From Phallus indusiatus (Eukaryota; Basidiomycota; Agaricomycetes; Phallales; Phallaceae): a DNA stretch of 64,000 nucleotides. Within the stretch, counting starts at the first letter, position 1; the number at the start of each line of letters is the position of its first letter. Shown piece after piece: positions 49,295 to 61,686 of this stretch. The notes beneath the pieces are model-generated. The model had not been told where the DNA came from. It saw only the letters and a list, made by a program, of their open reading frames with translations, and searched no databases. A program made the translations under genes and the position numbers. Where the stretch lies: the NCBI GenBank assembly GCA_027605045.1, contig JAQFWX010000002.1, positions 682,001-746,000 on the forward strand, written 5' to 3'.

Positions 49295-50644
49295 AGGTCT
49301 GGAGTGTTCCTGCATGTTCCTATAGATGATCGGCAACCTGTCGTGTGCGAAATAGGAACAACAGTCTTCAAATTATGCATTAAAGTATCTGCTCACATAC
49401 ACTTTTTGAACGGTCAAAGTCGATAAAGCTTTATTTATTCATCTAATTATTCATTTATGTATTTTAAAAGATGTCGTATTTTCGAAATCTCTTTTTGCGA
49501 ATGTTCAGTCAGTAGGTGACATTTCCATGTCTCCAGAAGCACTCACTCTCGCGTGGAGGTGAGAGAATGTGGCAACAGTTATTGAAGTACTGTTATTTCG
49601 ATGACAACGTCGGAGCCCGAGAAGAAACCTGCAGACAAAATAAAGTCTGTTCCGAGAAAAGAGCAATATCACCCTGATCGAGGAACGGTTTGGCAAACTG
49701 ATTTTACATACCCAAATCGGGGAACACCTAATCAGACGTAGTCACCGTAGACGCAGCATGCGCATGAAGGTTATAAGGTAACGTGTAACCCGAGAATTGA
49801 TTTTTAATAGAAACGCGATTACCCTCATTTCTTAACAATCTCCGATTCTCGTCACGGTACTTAACGAGCAAGACGCCGGCCTTGAGGAGCATGATTATGT
49901 TTCAAACCAAGGTCTATTCAATTGGGGTGAGAGGCTTCATATGTATATACATATAAGACTTTACGACCTTTCAGATTCAAGGCGGCCCAGTGTTTCCAAA
50001 CCCTTCGACTCAATTAACCTGAAATACATGCCAGTGCTAGATTTAAAGGGTTAAAGGACTCAAGAAAGAAAGGAAAGTATCTTACATGATTCTCGAGGAC
50101 TCCCCATTTTCTGGCGAATGATTTTTTTAACCGATTCGTCTTAAAAAATGCTGTAAATGGATGTACACCTGTGTTGAACTTCCTGGAGCGCTCTTGCCAT
50201 GTTAAACGATTAATCTCATGGCTCCATTAATGTCTGAATTGAATGCCCAAAGAAGGTCTGTTACAAGACATGTTTCTCAAGCTGAAAATCATGCAGCATG
50301 ATACGTTAGAAAATAATTGGACGTTAAGAGTGAAACCATCGTACCTCAACCCCCTTCCACCAGCACATGAGCTGCAACCTGAGTCGAACAAGGAATATCA
50401 TGCAGTGATCTTTAGCCTACATACTACATAGTAGATCTCCAAAAGAGCTGTAAGGAGTAATATACACATACTTAAAATAATTATAAGTTTATGAATACAG
50501 TTCCTTCACTGGTTCATGACTATGCTCTCACTTGACAATTATTAAAATAAGTTATATAAATATATGTGCAAAGCTCCGAACGTAGACGAAGGTAGATGCC
50601 AGTGAGTGGATTTGTAGTGTGGTGCCCCTAAGTCAAACTCCAGT
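49295..50644 (-). pseudogene. Relic of a DUF6533 gene and flanking sequence
   Basis: Within 49500-50000 the minus strand reads LLKAGVLLVKYRDENRRLL, then GYTLPYNLHAHAAS, a short VFPDLGM exon end, TRVILLF and CRFLLGLRRCHRNNST. The parallel in the intact gene is LFEAGVLIVTASK.., VFFALRM, TRVILLF and CRFLLQLRRRHK. The DNA around the splice site is strongly alike (AGGTGTTC..GTATGTAAAATCA in both). No N-terminal half was found and frames are interrupted (TAG between the two parts), so this is a truncated, decayed copy. The rest, to 50644, holds no gene. Confidence 0.65.
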
Positions 50645-51486
50645 TCAATATAAATACATATCGCAATCACTGAACTCCCACGGATCGGGTGGGAGCTTGT
50701 TTGTTCCCGTGAACCACTTGTCCAGAGCCCAGTGGACACCTACAAAGCAAGGCCTAAGCACCTTTGGAGGATAAACGCAGAAAAACAAAGGAAAGCTCAA
50801 ACATACTATTCCCTTTATTCGTCTGATAACATTCCCTAGCAGCCGCACATCGAATGGCATTTTCATATCCCAGCATCTCTGCTTCTTGAGCGCTCAATGG
50901 AAGCCGGCGCATAACTAGTTCGCTGTAGCCGTGTCGAACCCAAGGACCATAGTCAAATTTGAGTCCGCATTGGATCATGGTTAGGGGATCCGGGAAGGAT
51001 ATCTTATCTAAAATTCGGATTACTTCAGAGCAAGTTGACTCCATCATGTATTGATGTGCGAGTTTGAGAACTGAGTGCCAGTAGTCGAATGACCATTCCT
51101 TTGTATTTTGAGAGTTTTCAGTCCTGCGGTTAGTTGCCTCGTGAGTTAAGATTGTTGTTTCAATTGTGGGGAGTTTGGGGTTAACACTCACAAGGGGTAT
51201 AGATACGTTAATAGTCTTTCGAAATCAATAGCTGATACTTTTTCTAGAGAAATGGGACATTCATCCGAAACACCTTCAACTATTGAACTTGTGGGCAAAG
51301 TGAAAAGGTCATCAAAAACCGGCGAGAGTAGACAAAGTTCTTTTTGTGGGATTTTAAAATATATGTTTTCGACCTAAACCTTTAAGTTTAGTTGAAAAAG
51401 GGATTTGGGTTAAACAATTAAGAGCGCCTTACGCGAAAGACTACTCCTTCTGCAAGATAATATTGAGGATGACGGTTTATAGGCAT
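50645..51486 (-). CDS. BTB/POZ domain protein
   Basis: Basidiomycete-type BTB protein, probably a protein-interaction or Cul3 adaptor. ATG 51486 gives MPINRHPQYYLAEGVVFR, spliced into VENIYFKIPQKELCLLSPVF, then EGVSDECPISLEKVSAIDFE, RLLTYLYPL, all matching the typical BTB fold of mushrooms (..EG.SDE.PI.L..V...DF..LL..LYP). After a further intron: WSFDYWHSVLKLAHQYMMES and the LDPLTMIQCGLKFDYGPWV-like BACK segment, then YSELVMRRLPLSAQEAEMLG. The last exon carries VHWALDKWFTGTNKLP and ends MYLY at 50645. About 230 residues; family length. Confidence 0.82.
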
Positions 51487-52600
51487 CGATGTAATTGGCT
51501 CCTAGACGTTCGGCTCCATAATGCTAATTATCGTGTTTATAGCCTGAGTAGTAGGGAACAGCAATCGCCGGTGGATGCCCTTGGACGCCCGAGCTTGAGT
51601 GGCACGGCCAGAATTTGTTCGTTCGCGCGCTCACGAGTGCTATTCGTGGCCGGGAAAGCTACAGAGATCCATCGGACAAGAGGCCGGTACGGTCTTGTAC
51701 AACTCGTTTACATTGGATTTCATTTGATATGACTGTGATTTGAAGCTCCACAAATCAGGAGGAGTGGGCGGTATTGCGCCATGCCATATGAAGACGGCCA
51801 ACCACCCAAAGTGGACTCGGAGAAACCAAACCATAAGTCGAATGCGGTACTGAGTCTGCTATGCTACGGGTAAGGATCAAAGTCATTAATATCCGTAATG
51901 TTTCTGCTTGCCTGGCACGATGATCAGGTATACTGTTACATGTAACATGAGTATTGATGCACTTTCCAGGCGTCGGTCTTTGTGTTAAGAGACACAACGT
52001 TACTCTTTTTTTCGTAACTGATTGATATGTAATGCTGATTTTTAACAAAAATATGTTCAGGGTCGTTAGGAATCGAGTGTTGTATGGAAACACGGAGTGA
52101 CCTCGGGGTGACTTGGCCGTAGACGCCCATGAGAAGGATCAGCAATTCCATATGCTAAGCCGATGCAGTGCAAGAATGTAAGTACGGCACATCAACTGTA
52201 CGTACTTTGGTCTCGTCCTCGCCAGTCGTCATTCAGATTCCAAGATTTGATTATATTATTTTGGGCCACATGATCAGGGGTTTGAATTATATATGATTTG
52301 AAAAACAGGGGCCGAAGAAGCGGACTAGGAAATTCTTGCTTATCTTTTAACATGGAGGAGAGACAGCAAATGAATTATAATTATGTTTCAAATATCCAAG
52401 AAAATCAAATGTAGATAGAAACTGAGCTGTTGAACAATTAGTTTGTCAGATATGTCAGACTAATATCCTGTTTACTCGGGTCCAGGTTCAGCTGGGTTCG
52501 GTTAGTACGGCGGCGAAGGCCTCTTTTGGCCAATCATGAAACCATCAATATTGTCCTGTGTCAGTCTTCGCTCCTTTCTTCTTCTCCTCCCTGTCTCTCT

Positions 52601-52635
<35 letters not shown>

Positions 52636-52708
52636 TTCTTGCTCTCTTTCTTCTTCATTTTTAACACTAAGTATCCGATAGTATCTTGAAATTTCTCCTG
52701 CTGCACAA
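51487..52708. other. Gene-poor region with CT microsatellite
   Basis: About 1.2 kb. No gene recognised. Holds a CT/TTTCT-rich tract (52561-52660) immediately upstream of the third ligase, likely part of its promoter. Confidence 0.5.
52610..52632. repeat. (CT)n microsatellite
   Basis: A dinucleotide CT run inside a longer pyrimidine tract, 76 bases before the ATG of the third ligase. Confidence 0.9.
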
Positions 52709-55341
52709 ATGGACCCCGAGGCTATCTATCCAGCAATGAACGTGCAGTAAGTCAAACGAGTATCTACCCGAAAGCACATACCTCATCATTTCTCTCTTCT
52801 TTAGCTCGTTCCTGTTCTCAAATCCATTCCATGATTCTCCAGCAAACAAGCACTACAATCTCCCATCCCATCCCAAAATACCGGACTCCCGCATCTACTG
52901 CGAGGACCCCTACGCCCAGCTCTCCCTCTCCTTCTCCCGTCTCCGTTCCGAATCACTTCGTGTCGCGCAAGGAGTACACGACATCTTTGGCCAACCGATC
53001 TACCACACCTCATTCGGCTCATCCTCTGTCTCTGGCCCGGTTGTTCTCATCCAACTCCCCAACTCTGCCGTCCTGCCAATTCTCATCACGGGTTTTCTTG
53101 CGGCAGGATGGGCAGTCTCTACGGCTAATCCGGCCAATACCGCCACTGAGCTTGCTCACTTTATCGAACTCTGCCAACCTCGCGTTGTGATTACTCAGCC
53201 TGGCGGACTTGGCGAGAAAGCCGTCAAGGAGGCGTGTCAGATTGCTAAATTAGATGATGGTAGTGATGGTGTTGAAATTTTTGTTGTTGATGTCAATAGC
53301 GATTGGAAAGATGTTTCTGGGAACAATGATAACAGCGTATTAGGATTGAACGATGACAAGAAGAATGGCAGGTTCTGGACTGTGCTCTTGGCCGATAAGG
53401 AATTCGTTGTCCCGCCCATGGTGAGTTTGATCCGACAGTCTTTTGGGTTACGACGCGATTTTTACGATCATGGGGTTAGACTATGGAAGAAGCCAATACT
53501 AGAATTGCGTTCATTCTGTGGACATCAGGTAAGAACTTGCGAATTGTTGTCTTATCATATCTCATACAACTCCTTCAAAGGAACCACTGGAAAATCCAAA
53601 GGCGCGATGTTGAGCCACCGAGCTATCGTTACTGGTACTATCCTCGTCAAAGCTGCCAATCCCAAATTCTTGGAACACGAGGTTAATTTGAGTTCTCTAT
53701 TAGTATCTTCTAATGTTTAATTTCGGAACTAGAAATGGATCGGGCTCGCACCACACACCCATGTATACGCGTTATTCAACCAAATCCTGATTGTATGTAT
53801 CTATATCAGCTTGCGCGGAATACGTACTAATTTCATTTGAAAAATAAAACAGGGTATCCCGGTTGGCGCAACAATCGTAGTCCAGCAAAAGGTTCGTAAT
53901 GTTACAAAAAGGAAATTCAACGTCTCACTTCATAATGGAACGAAATAGTTTGATCTTAGGCTATACCTTTCCAATATTGCTCGTCACAAGATTACATTAC
54001 TACACATAATACCTCCTATCGCCGTAGCCATCTCCGGCACTGATTTGGTGCACCAGCCCGAATTCAGTCTATCAAGCATCCGGGGAATCATGTCTGCTGG
54101 TGCTCCTATTCCTCCCGACCTCGTCAGGAGAATACGAGACTTGACTGGTGTAATTATCAAGTCAATGTAAGTGTTCTCCCCGCTGAGGTTGACCGAAATG
54201 TTTGTCTCAAATATGGGGGTGTTCTAGATACGGTATGACGGAATTAGGCCCAATAACATACATTAAAGATCAACCATGGGAAGAAATTCAGGGTTGTTTG
54301 GGAGGAGCTGGATTCCCTATTCCTCCCGTTGAAATCCATACAGTACCCATGGATGGACTTAATTCAGCTGAATCAGGTAAAGTGATAATATCATTCACAG
54401 TACTCAATTTAGCACTTAATTACTATCCTCTTCTTCCGATTCTCCAGCGAGCGGAGAAATTGTTATACGGTCGCCTGCTGTGATGTTGGGGTATATTAAG
54501 AATCCTGAAGCCACAAAGGAAATGCTCCGCTCTGATGGTGCTCATACCGGTGATATCGGATATTTGGACGAGAATGGGTACTTGCAAAGTATGTTTGATC
54601 GTTGGCTTTCAATTACTATTCACCAATTCTTTTGCGCCCAAATTTTAAGTTACTGGGAGACTGAAGGAGCTGGTCAAGGTGCGCGTTTTTTTTGATGTTG
54701 GTATAGAAATTACATCTCATCTCACCTTTTTTCCTTCTCAAAATAGTACAAAGGGTATGTTGCATATTCAAGTTAGCACACAAGTCATAAATTCACGCTT
54801 ACCACGACGTCATCTCAGATACCAAGTGTCGCCTACAGAGCTAGAAGCCATAATCGCGGATATTCCCGAAATCAAAGATGTGGCGATAGGATCGGTCTAC
54901 TCGGAATCGCAAGCAACAGAATTGCCCATGGCATACGTTGTCCCACTAACCAGTGATCTTCTTCGTATTGTAACAACTAACGCGCGATCACAAGCTGAAG
55001 GACGTGCGCTCAGCGCCGGCAGCAAAAGTGCTGGCGGAGTATACACTCACTTACCCCCTTCTTTCCTCCCGCTAGAATCTCTTGCTGAGAAAATTGAGAG
55101 ATTAGTTGAAGAGAAATGCATTTACTATAAGCGGCTCAGGGGTGGAATAATGTTTGTTCCCGAGTTGCCCAAATCTCCCAGGTGTGTGATTTTTCCTTTT
55201 TTTAACCAGATTAAAGTTTGGTTAATACGTTTTCTGATTTGATGATAATCATTCCGCAGCGGGAAAGTCGTCCGTTTGAAATTAAAGGATTTGCAGGGTG
55301 TGTTCGTGGACGGCTACGCAAACAGGCAAGCTAAACTATAA
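52709..55341 (+). CDS. Acyl-CoA ligase with peroxisomal AKL tail
   Basis: A third ANL-superfamily ligase, divergent from the paralogous pair. ATG 52709 ([17 protein letters not shown]). Motifs: [21 protein letters not shown] (ATP loop), [27 protein letters not shown], the [26 protein letters not shown] core, [24 protein letters not shown] with the catalytic lysine, and the end [11 protein letters not shown]. The last three residues AKL form a canonical PTS1, so the enzyme is probably peroxisomal. The [17 protein letters not shown] region resembles the typical ligase C-domain. Around nine introns; splice at CCAG..GCAGC before the final exon. A long acidic loop (around 53230-53390) sits in the N-domain. 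Confidence 0.88.
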
Positions 55342-55425
55342 ATTAATTTATTTGAGCCACATAGAGTAAACTTTGATTTCTTGATGATTGTTATCATTTT
55401 TTGTTCTATTATAGTAAACGGAAAC

Positions 55426-55469
55426 GACAACAACAGCAGCAGCAACAACAACAGCAACAGCAACAACAG
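55426..55469. repeat. CAA/CAG trinucleotide repeat
   Basis: Imperfect (CAR)n array between the ligase and F-box stops. One frame would code polyglutamine, another Asn/Ser runs, but no gene model needs it. Confidence 0.85.
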
Positions 55470-55550
55470 TTCCAGGAACAGAAGGAACAAAACCTCTATC
55501 AACGTCAACGACTTAACTCGCACCCACCAATCTGGCCCAGGCTGTCCAAG

Positions 55551-57389
55551 CTACCCCCAAAAGTTACCCCAGCTTGTCAGGTTGTCATCGAGATCAACGA
55601 TGTCCTTGTCGGGTGAAGGAAAGGCGGGTAAATTTCTCATCACAACAGTTTTGAACCCCATGTACGTCGTCGTCGTCGTCGTCGCTTCACCTCTATCAAA
55701 CCGTAAAAGACAACGCTTACCATTCATAGAGCCACTCGTATACTTTAGAGTTCGGATTTGTGTTACTAGTTGGTGGATAAGTTTTTTTGCCATGGGTTGT
55801 CCCACGTCGAGGTCGTCGAAGAGGGAGAGGAGTTGGGTGAGGTGTGGGGAGTGGGACAAAAGGACTTTCACGGTTTTTTCGATCTGGGAACATATATATA
55901 CATATCACATTATATTGAATCAATGCGTGTAGGATTAATGATTATTTTTAGAAAATGGGGGTGGTGGGCACGGGCTCAAATATCCAGAAAACAATGGCTT
56001 ACCCAGGAGAGTAATCTCATTCCCTCGCCAAGAAGTTCTATCCTCAACTTTGTGATCTTCGATGCGCTCCGCAGCACCGATTCGATATGTTTGGCCTGGT
56101 CCATGTGCATGACGAGAGTGCAGCTATCAAGGTTTGGCATTGCTGAAATGGTTGGTACAACGTTTATGTTAAATTGCGTCGAAAAGTGGGTGAGTTGACG
56201 GGAGAGGGATGCCGGGAGGTGAAGAGTTACAGGTTCATGCCCGTACATTTTAGGGCTGGTTTGGAACGCTCTGACATTCGGGCACAGACCGTCCTCCGTC
56301 GGAAAACAATTGGCTAGTTGCGTCCATACCGGAAGATACAGATGTTCAAGGGAGGGATGGCGTTTGAGAAATGAAGTTAGGAATGCACGTTGTCCAGAGT
56401 CTGAGTTCAAGTTGAAGTCCGAGTCTTCAGCACCATCATCAGCCTCAGCGGCCGTAACCTGCTCGGTAGCAGCAGGGAAAAGTTTCACATAGCTTCCCAG
56501 TTCGAGACGGCGTAGGTTCGGCCACATGCTGTGCTTGAGTACATTGAATATGTTGTATGGGAGGTGGAGCACCAGGTTCATCAGATTAGGCGTATGCGAG
56601 ATCAGCATCGACGCAAGGCCGTTGTTCTGGGTTTGGAGGTCGGAGTGTATGACCAAATTTGTGAGGTGAGTGTAGTCTAGATCTAGGAACTGATGCAGTG
56701 ACGGATGGATTAGGAAACCAGGGTGTATCGATGAGTGTTTAACGTTTAACACTCACAAGAGAAGCTGGAAGCTCAGGCGAATCACGACGGTCGGCGTCGT
56801 ACATGACCGTCATTTTTTTGAGAACAGGTTGGGCCGCCACGAGACCTTCAACGACATGATTCAGGTATTTGTCAGTACACAGCTGTACTTCAAAGGATAC
56901 GAGATTAGGCAGATGATTTATCGTATTCAACGCGTTTCGAATATGATCAATAGAAGCACTTTCAGCTTGAGCACTCCATGTGTACACAAATTCTCGCGCT
57001 CTAGGAGCACTCTGTATCAGCCTGCACGCTTTGGGTATACGAATTATCTTGGTGTTGTTTCTAAGCATTGCATCTGCTCTGGATCTGCATTTCTCGAGTT
57101 CATAGACCGGGCTGGTTGATCTAGAGTCAATGTAGCGCGAAGACGATTCGAAAAGAGACAGGTTCTCGACGAAGTGTTGGGCTGAAGAAGGACTAGACAA
57201 ATGCTCCCAAACATGTTGGTATTTCTTTGGATCGTTAAATGTGCAGGCTATGTAGTTGTAGTCTATGTACGAACTGAGAATGTCGTACAGAAGACGTGCT
57301 GCCAGTGCGAAACTGAGCAGGTCAGCGTAGTCTTCAATGTTAAAAGCTATCTGACAGATGAGTTCTGTTGGGAGGGATATCAGAAGCAT
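55551..57389 (-). CDS. F-box/LRR-type protein
   Basis: Probable SCF substrate receptor. Three exons: 56757-57389, 56003-56689 and 55551-55883, all phase 0, giving 550 residues. F-box-like N-terminus MLLISLPTELICQIAFNIED, YADLLSFALAARLLYD. Leucine-rich body (LPNLVSFEVQLC, YTHLTNLVIHS, LMNLVLHLPYNI, LRRLELGSYVK), a Glu/Asp/Ala insert in the middle (AAEADDGAEDSD), and a C-terminus with a threonine run from (CGT/ACG)n at 55667-55684 and ending WGNFWG. Upstream ATG alternatives exist in frame to 57416. The F-box is less exact than that of the 32.4-33.8 kb gene but the layout is the same. Confidence 0.75.
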
Positions 57390-58022
57390 GGTAGATGATT
57401 TCGAAACAAAGTTCAAGGTCGTACACGGCGTAACAGCCCGAGCCCGATCTAACGTGGCGCAATATAATCTGAACTCCGCTGAGCCCTTTGCAGATCTGCC
57501 TTTTTTGGAAATTCATTTCCGGAAGCTAAATTTCATCCACCGCTTTCGGGAAGCGCTCAGAAATGCAATGTGTTGGCAGTGCATGTGGAGATTGTTAGTA
57601 CTTGCTTCTCAGTGATCTCACGTTTAAGAGGATCAATCGCGTGTGTGTTGAATAGTCAACATAACGGATCTTCTTTGAGCCACCGCCCCCGTTCGATGGA
57701 ATTTTGCCTCGACGAATAGCCTCTGGCAGTAGGCTCCGACTCTCCGTGAGTTCTTCCGAGCCTTGCGACTCTCGGATCCACACCTCCAAACACCTCTGTC
57801 CCACGACTGCGGGTACAGAAGGCTGCGAACCCATTGACCTACCTTTTATTATAATTACAGATCCAACTTTCATCGAAGTTTCAAATCCCAAGCATTGGTG
57901 TCCGCTTTTGTTTTGTGTTATCTCATAATCATTTGTGTACATCAATGAACGATAATTTATATTGCCTAAGCAAACGCAAACGGCTCAAGTATTCCGACAA
58001 AACAGATATATGATTCTGTTAC
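57390..58022. other. Intergenic, no gene seen
   Basis: Between the F-box start and the copy B ligase stop, both on the minus strand. ORFs of up to 116 codons overlap on both strands without recognisable content. Confidence 0.5.
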
Positions 58023-60273
58023 TCATAGTTTTCCCTTCAGTTCGACGGGAAGCGACTCTTTTTTTGCTAATTCTCTCAAGTCTTTCCGCAAGATTTTCCC
58101 AGCAGCACTACCAGAATAAAATCAGACGCCGAATTGCACATCATGACTCTGTTTCCTACCTTTTGGGTACAGCATCTATCACAACAACTCCACCGCGAAG
58201 ATATTTATGTCGTGCTACCTTACCTTGAATCCATGTCTGAACTTCTTTACAAAAAGCTTCTTTGTCCGCTGATGTTTTTAGAGATGCCGCTCCTCCGCGT
58301 GGAACGACGTACGCACTAGAGTATGCATTTAATCAGAAAGAGGCTTTGAAGCTATCAAGCTTATGAGCTGACAAGACCTACCGAGGGAGCTCGGTGGCTT
58401 CTGCATCAGAATATACCCCAATTACCCCCGCATCCAAAACATTTGGGTTCGTAAGCAGAACGTCCTCTAGTTCTGATGGAGGTACTGAACACCGCTGTTG
58501 GTTTCATTGATACGCCAAATTACATAGTAAATATGTACTAGCCTTGAAATCCCTACAAGAATTTCTCAGTGATGGCAGACAAAATATCCACACATTGACT
58601 AACCTTGTATTTTATAAGCTCTTTCATCCGATCAACGATGAAGAAATATCCATCTTCGTTGACATATGCCGTATCTCCGGTTTTAAACCAACCATCTGAG
58701 GTTATGCATTCATGAGTAGCTTTTGGGTTGTTCAAGTATCCCTGTTACCACAATCAGAACACATAATTCGGGAACAAAAATAAATCTTACTTTCATCACA
58801 TTAGGACCCCTAAACCACATCTCCCCTTCTTCGCCTACTCCTGCATCACTTCCGTCTTGTAACACAATGCGAGCTTCCATATTGGAAAGCAGAGCACCGA
58901 TGCTTCCAGCTCGAGTCAGCCATTCCTCCGCATCAAGTATTGTACAAGCTGGACTGGTTTCGGTTAACCCCCATGCTGTGGCAGAAATCTTAGTTCTCAG
59001 AGGAAGAGAAAATGAAAGAGCTTTTCACCTTGGGTAATTTGAACATGCACTCCTTGCTTTTCTAAGCGTGCGCTAGCCGCTAATATGAGGTCTTTTTTCA
59101 GAGGTGCCGCAGCGGAAATCAGGACTTCCAGACTTTTCAAACTATATTTTTCCACAGCTATACGGTGATAAAAGTGATGTTAGCTTTATTGACAATATGA
59201 AAATATTTGAATGGGGTTATTCCTACCTGAGTGGTTTGCAAGAACGATCAACATTGGCGGAACGACAGAAACGACAGTCACTTTATACCGTTCTATGTAG
59301 GCGCAGAAATCTTCAGGAGCGAACTGCGACATTACTACTAGAGGGCATGAAACCAGCAGAGGTATCAGGATTCCCGCTACCAAACCATAAATATGGAACT
59401 AGGAAATAAATGAAAATTGAAAGTCAATAACTAACGTAGAAATGGAAACTCACGAATGGCAAGACCGCCATGTCACATTTATTGATATTGATGTAGTGTG
59501 ATCTATGTCTAATACCGACCAGAACCGTTACAATGTTAAAATGCGTCAACTAAATTTAAAATCAAACAAGACTCTCAGAAATAATCCAAATAACATCACG
59601 GACCTCTACACCTTTAGATCTCGCGGTTGTTCCAGAGGAGTAACATAGCAATATCGTCTCGTGGGCAGCTTCGCCGTCGAACGCTTCTTCTTTCTCCAGC
59701 TGTCCTCTGCCGAGGAAATCATCGAGACGGCGCCAGGGTCCCTTGATACCAGTCAAGGACGCGGAAGGTCCAACGAGGATAATGCGCTTCTTAATTTCAG
59801 GTTCATCCGCTTTTGTCATTTTCAATGCTTCTATAGCGGTTTCTAATAGTTGTGGTTGAACGAAAATGTAATATGCTCCGCTATCCTGAGAAATTGATCA
59901 GCTTGCGTTGAGAGAACGGATTTAAAGGCCTTACCTCCAATTGGTATGACAACTCGGAAGGAGTGTACATGCTATTGACAGTGGTAATCCGAACACCCGC
60001 TGCAATTGCTCCCAACAGCACAGTCGGCCAAACGATGGAATTCATAGATAGCAGGGCGACGGTGTCACCGCGTTTCAAAGACAGAGGGTTTCTGAGAGAC
60101 CACGCTAGTTGTAAAGCTGACGTTTTAACATCGTTTCTTGTGAATGTTTGACCTGTAGCAGCGTCAGTGAGAGCTAGATTATTTAGATCAAACTCTCCGG
60201 AGAAAATGAAGGAGAAAATTGAGCATCGAGGTATGTCAAGGTTTGGATCTGTCGATCGATAGATTCGCACCAT
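58023..60273 (-). CDS. Acyl-CoA/4-coumarate-CoA ligase-like, copy B
   Basis: Inverted paralogue of copy A. Starts at ATG 60273, [20 protein letters not shown]; about four in five of the first 112 residues equal those of copy A by eye. Motifs: [16 protein letters not shown] (TARSKG in place of TGxPKG), [50 protein letters not shown], and [15 protein letters not shown] with catalytic lysine. It ends LKGKL. Exon borders match copy A (splices after QLE, KGVE, KYK). No inactivating change seen in the segments read; the whole frame was not verified base by base. The same substrate class as copy A is expected. Confidence 0.88.
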
Positions 60274-60590
60274 TGTGCTTTGGGTTACTAGTTTGCGCCA
60301 AGAGCGCTGCCACTTTCTCGTAGCTTTTAAGGGAAATTCAGCCCCGATCGTTTGACGTTGGGGTGCCAGGGCAATTCCTTATTCTTATGCTCAATTTTGA
60401 TTGCCTGTCTTTAATAAAAACCAGAAGATCATTCTCTCTTCCCGATTGGACTTTGGATGTAATTATGTCATCTGTCTTAGGTAATAGCATTGGTTGGGTT
60501 AAAAGAGTATTCTACAGGAACCTGGGAATGTGTATGAAGAAGGGAATAATTGTGGATAAGATACATTGCCGTTATGTACTTCATTTGCCC
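60274..60590. other. Divergent-type gap, no gene seen
   Basis: Upstream of copy B and downstream of mS38, both minus-strand genes. No coding signal; a long ORF (60363-60923) on the plus strand is antisense to mS38 exons and lacks protein character. Confidence 0.5.
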
Positions 60591-61574
60591 AACTTCCGTC
60601 TCTCAGCCCGTTGCAGCTGCGGGAGACTGTTAGTAAAGGTTGTACAAGGATTAATTAATCAGGGATACATACCCGCCGCCGTTTCTTGTATCTGTCAAAT
60701 ATTCATCAGTGAAATGTTTAGGGACAATAGCTGGATGCACCTACTTGTGCTTGCTCATCTTCTTTCGTCTCTTTCTCTTCGTACTGTCCAACGTCATCTC
60801 CTCCCCCACACCTCCAGCTTCAGATGTCAAACTAACACGCTCTCCCAACCGCTGTATAGCCAAGACACTTTCTATATCGCCCAACTTAGCCAAGGTATCA
60901 TCCCAATTGACAGCGCCTCCTAGTCTGTTGATGGCCAAAGCACGAGCAAGTTGCCTAGCTGCATCGGCATCAGCATCAGCACCGGATTCTTCCACTTGTG
61001 ACTGAAGCCGTTGTTCAATATTGTTTAATATAGATTCCGGATCTGTACCGCTAAAAAGTCCCGCGTCATTCAAGGCTGTCTCGTGAGCCTCGAATAAAGT
61101 AGAGGTTGGAAGGAAGAGATTGAAAAGTGGCCGGTGAACAGAGAAGAACTGATGGAGTGGGTATGTCTGAGCCGTGAATGATGGATGAAAGGGAGCGGGA
61201 GGGGTAACAGACTCGACCGGAGGTGCTCCACCTGAAGACAGGGGCACCGCTTTCTTAGCTGGCGAAGACTGGGACTGGATTTCCTCTGCAGGCTGAGACA
61301 GCGGCGAGGAAGAAGTCAGAACAGTTCCGTCTGCAGTTCCCGTTGAGGACGAGTTGTTGTTTGACCCTGAAGCTGAAGCTGAAGAGGATGATGACGAAGA
61401 TGGTGATGTTTGTTCATCTGCGCTTCGTTTCGTGCGGTGATTGGTGGCAACGACTTTAGGAGGCTTAGCTGAATTAAAATATCGACCACCGCCGGGTTTG
61501 GAAGAGAATACTGAGTAGAATCGCTGAGATGTGTTCAACGTCGTTGGACGAAGCAACCGTCCTAGGGTAGCCAT
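60591..61574 (-). CDS. COX24: Mitochondrial ribosomal protein mS38 (Cox24/AURKAIP1 type)
   Basis: Small-subunit mitoribosomal protein needed for mitochondrial translation, in yeast notably of COX1. ATG 61574 begins MATLGRLLRPTTLNTSQRFY, a typical import presequence. A long Ser-rich low-complexity linker follows (SSSSSSSASASGSNNNSSS), then a helical region (YPLHQFFSVHRPLFNLFLP, residues about 140-160) and ALAINRLGG. The diagnostic C-terminus is KRKRRKKMSKHK, continued through two micro-introns by YKKRRR and LQRAERRKLGK, stop 60591-60593. The final exons are tiny; the frame without splicing would end at MSKHK. The family is confined to mitoribosomes. Confidence 0.88.
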
Positions 61575-61686
61575 TGGTGTGGCAGGAAAAAAGGAATGAG
61601 TGATTGACAAGAGGAGGCACTGTCGGAGTTATAAAAATACTTTTGGCGACACCACAACTGCCTCTGCCTGCGTTTTCGCTTTTTGG
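61575..61686. promoter_or_regulatory. Divergent promoter, mS38 and Tim17-like gene
   Basis: Only 112 bases separate the opposed start codons of two probably mitochondrial proteins, so joint regulation is plausible. No motif identified. Confidence 0.45.

Noticed and set aside
55381..55932. Gln/Asn-rich ORF over the CAA/CAG repeat
   Set aside because: It is a microsatellite frame running antisense to the F-box gene; the only splice joining it to the ligase starts with a stop or drops the conserved ligase end.
57595..57945. 116-codon minus ORF
   Set aside because: Low-information composition, no family match, not joined to any model.
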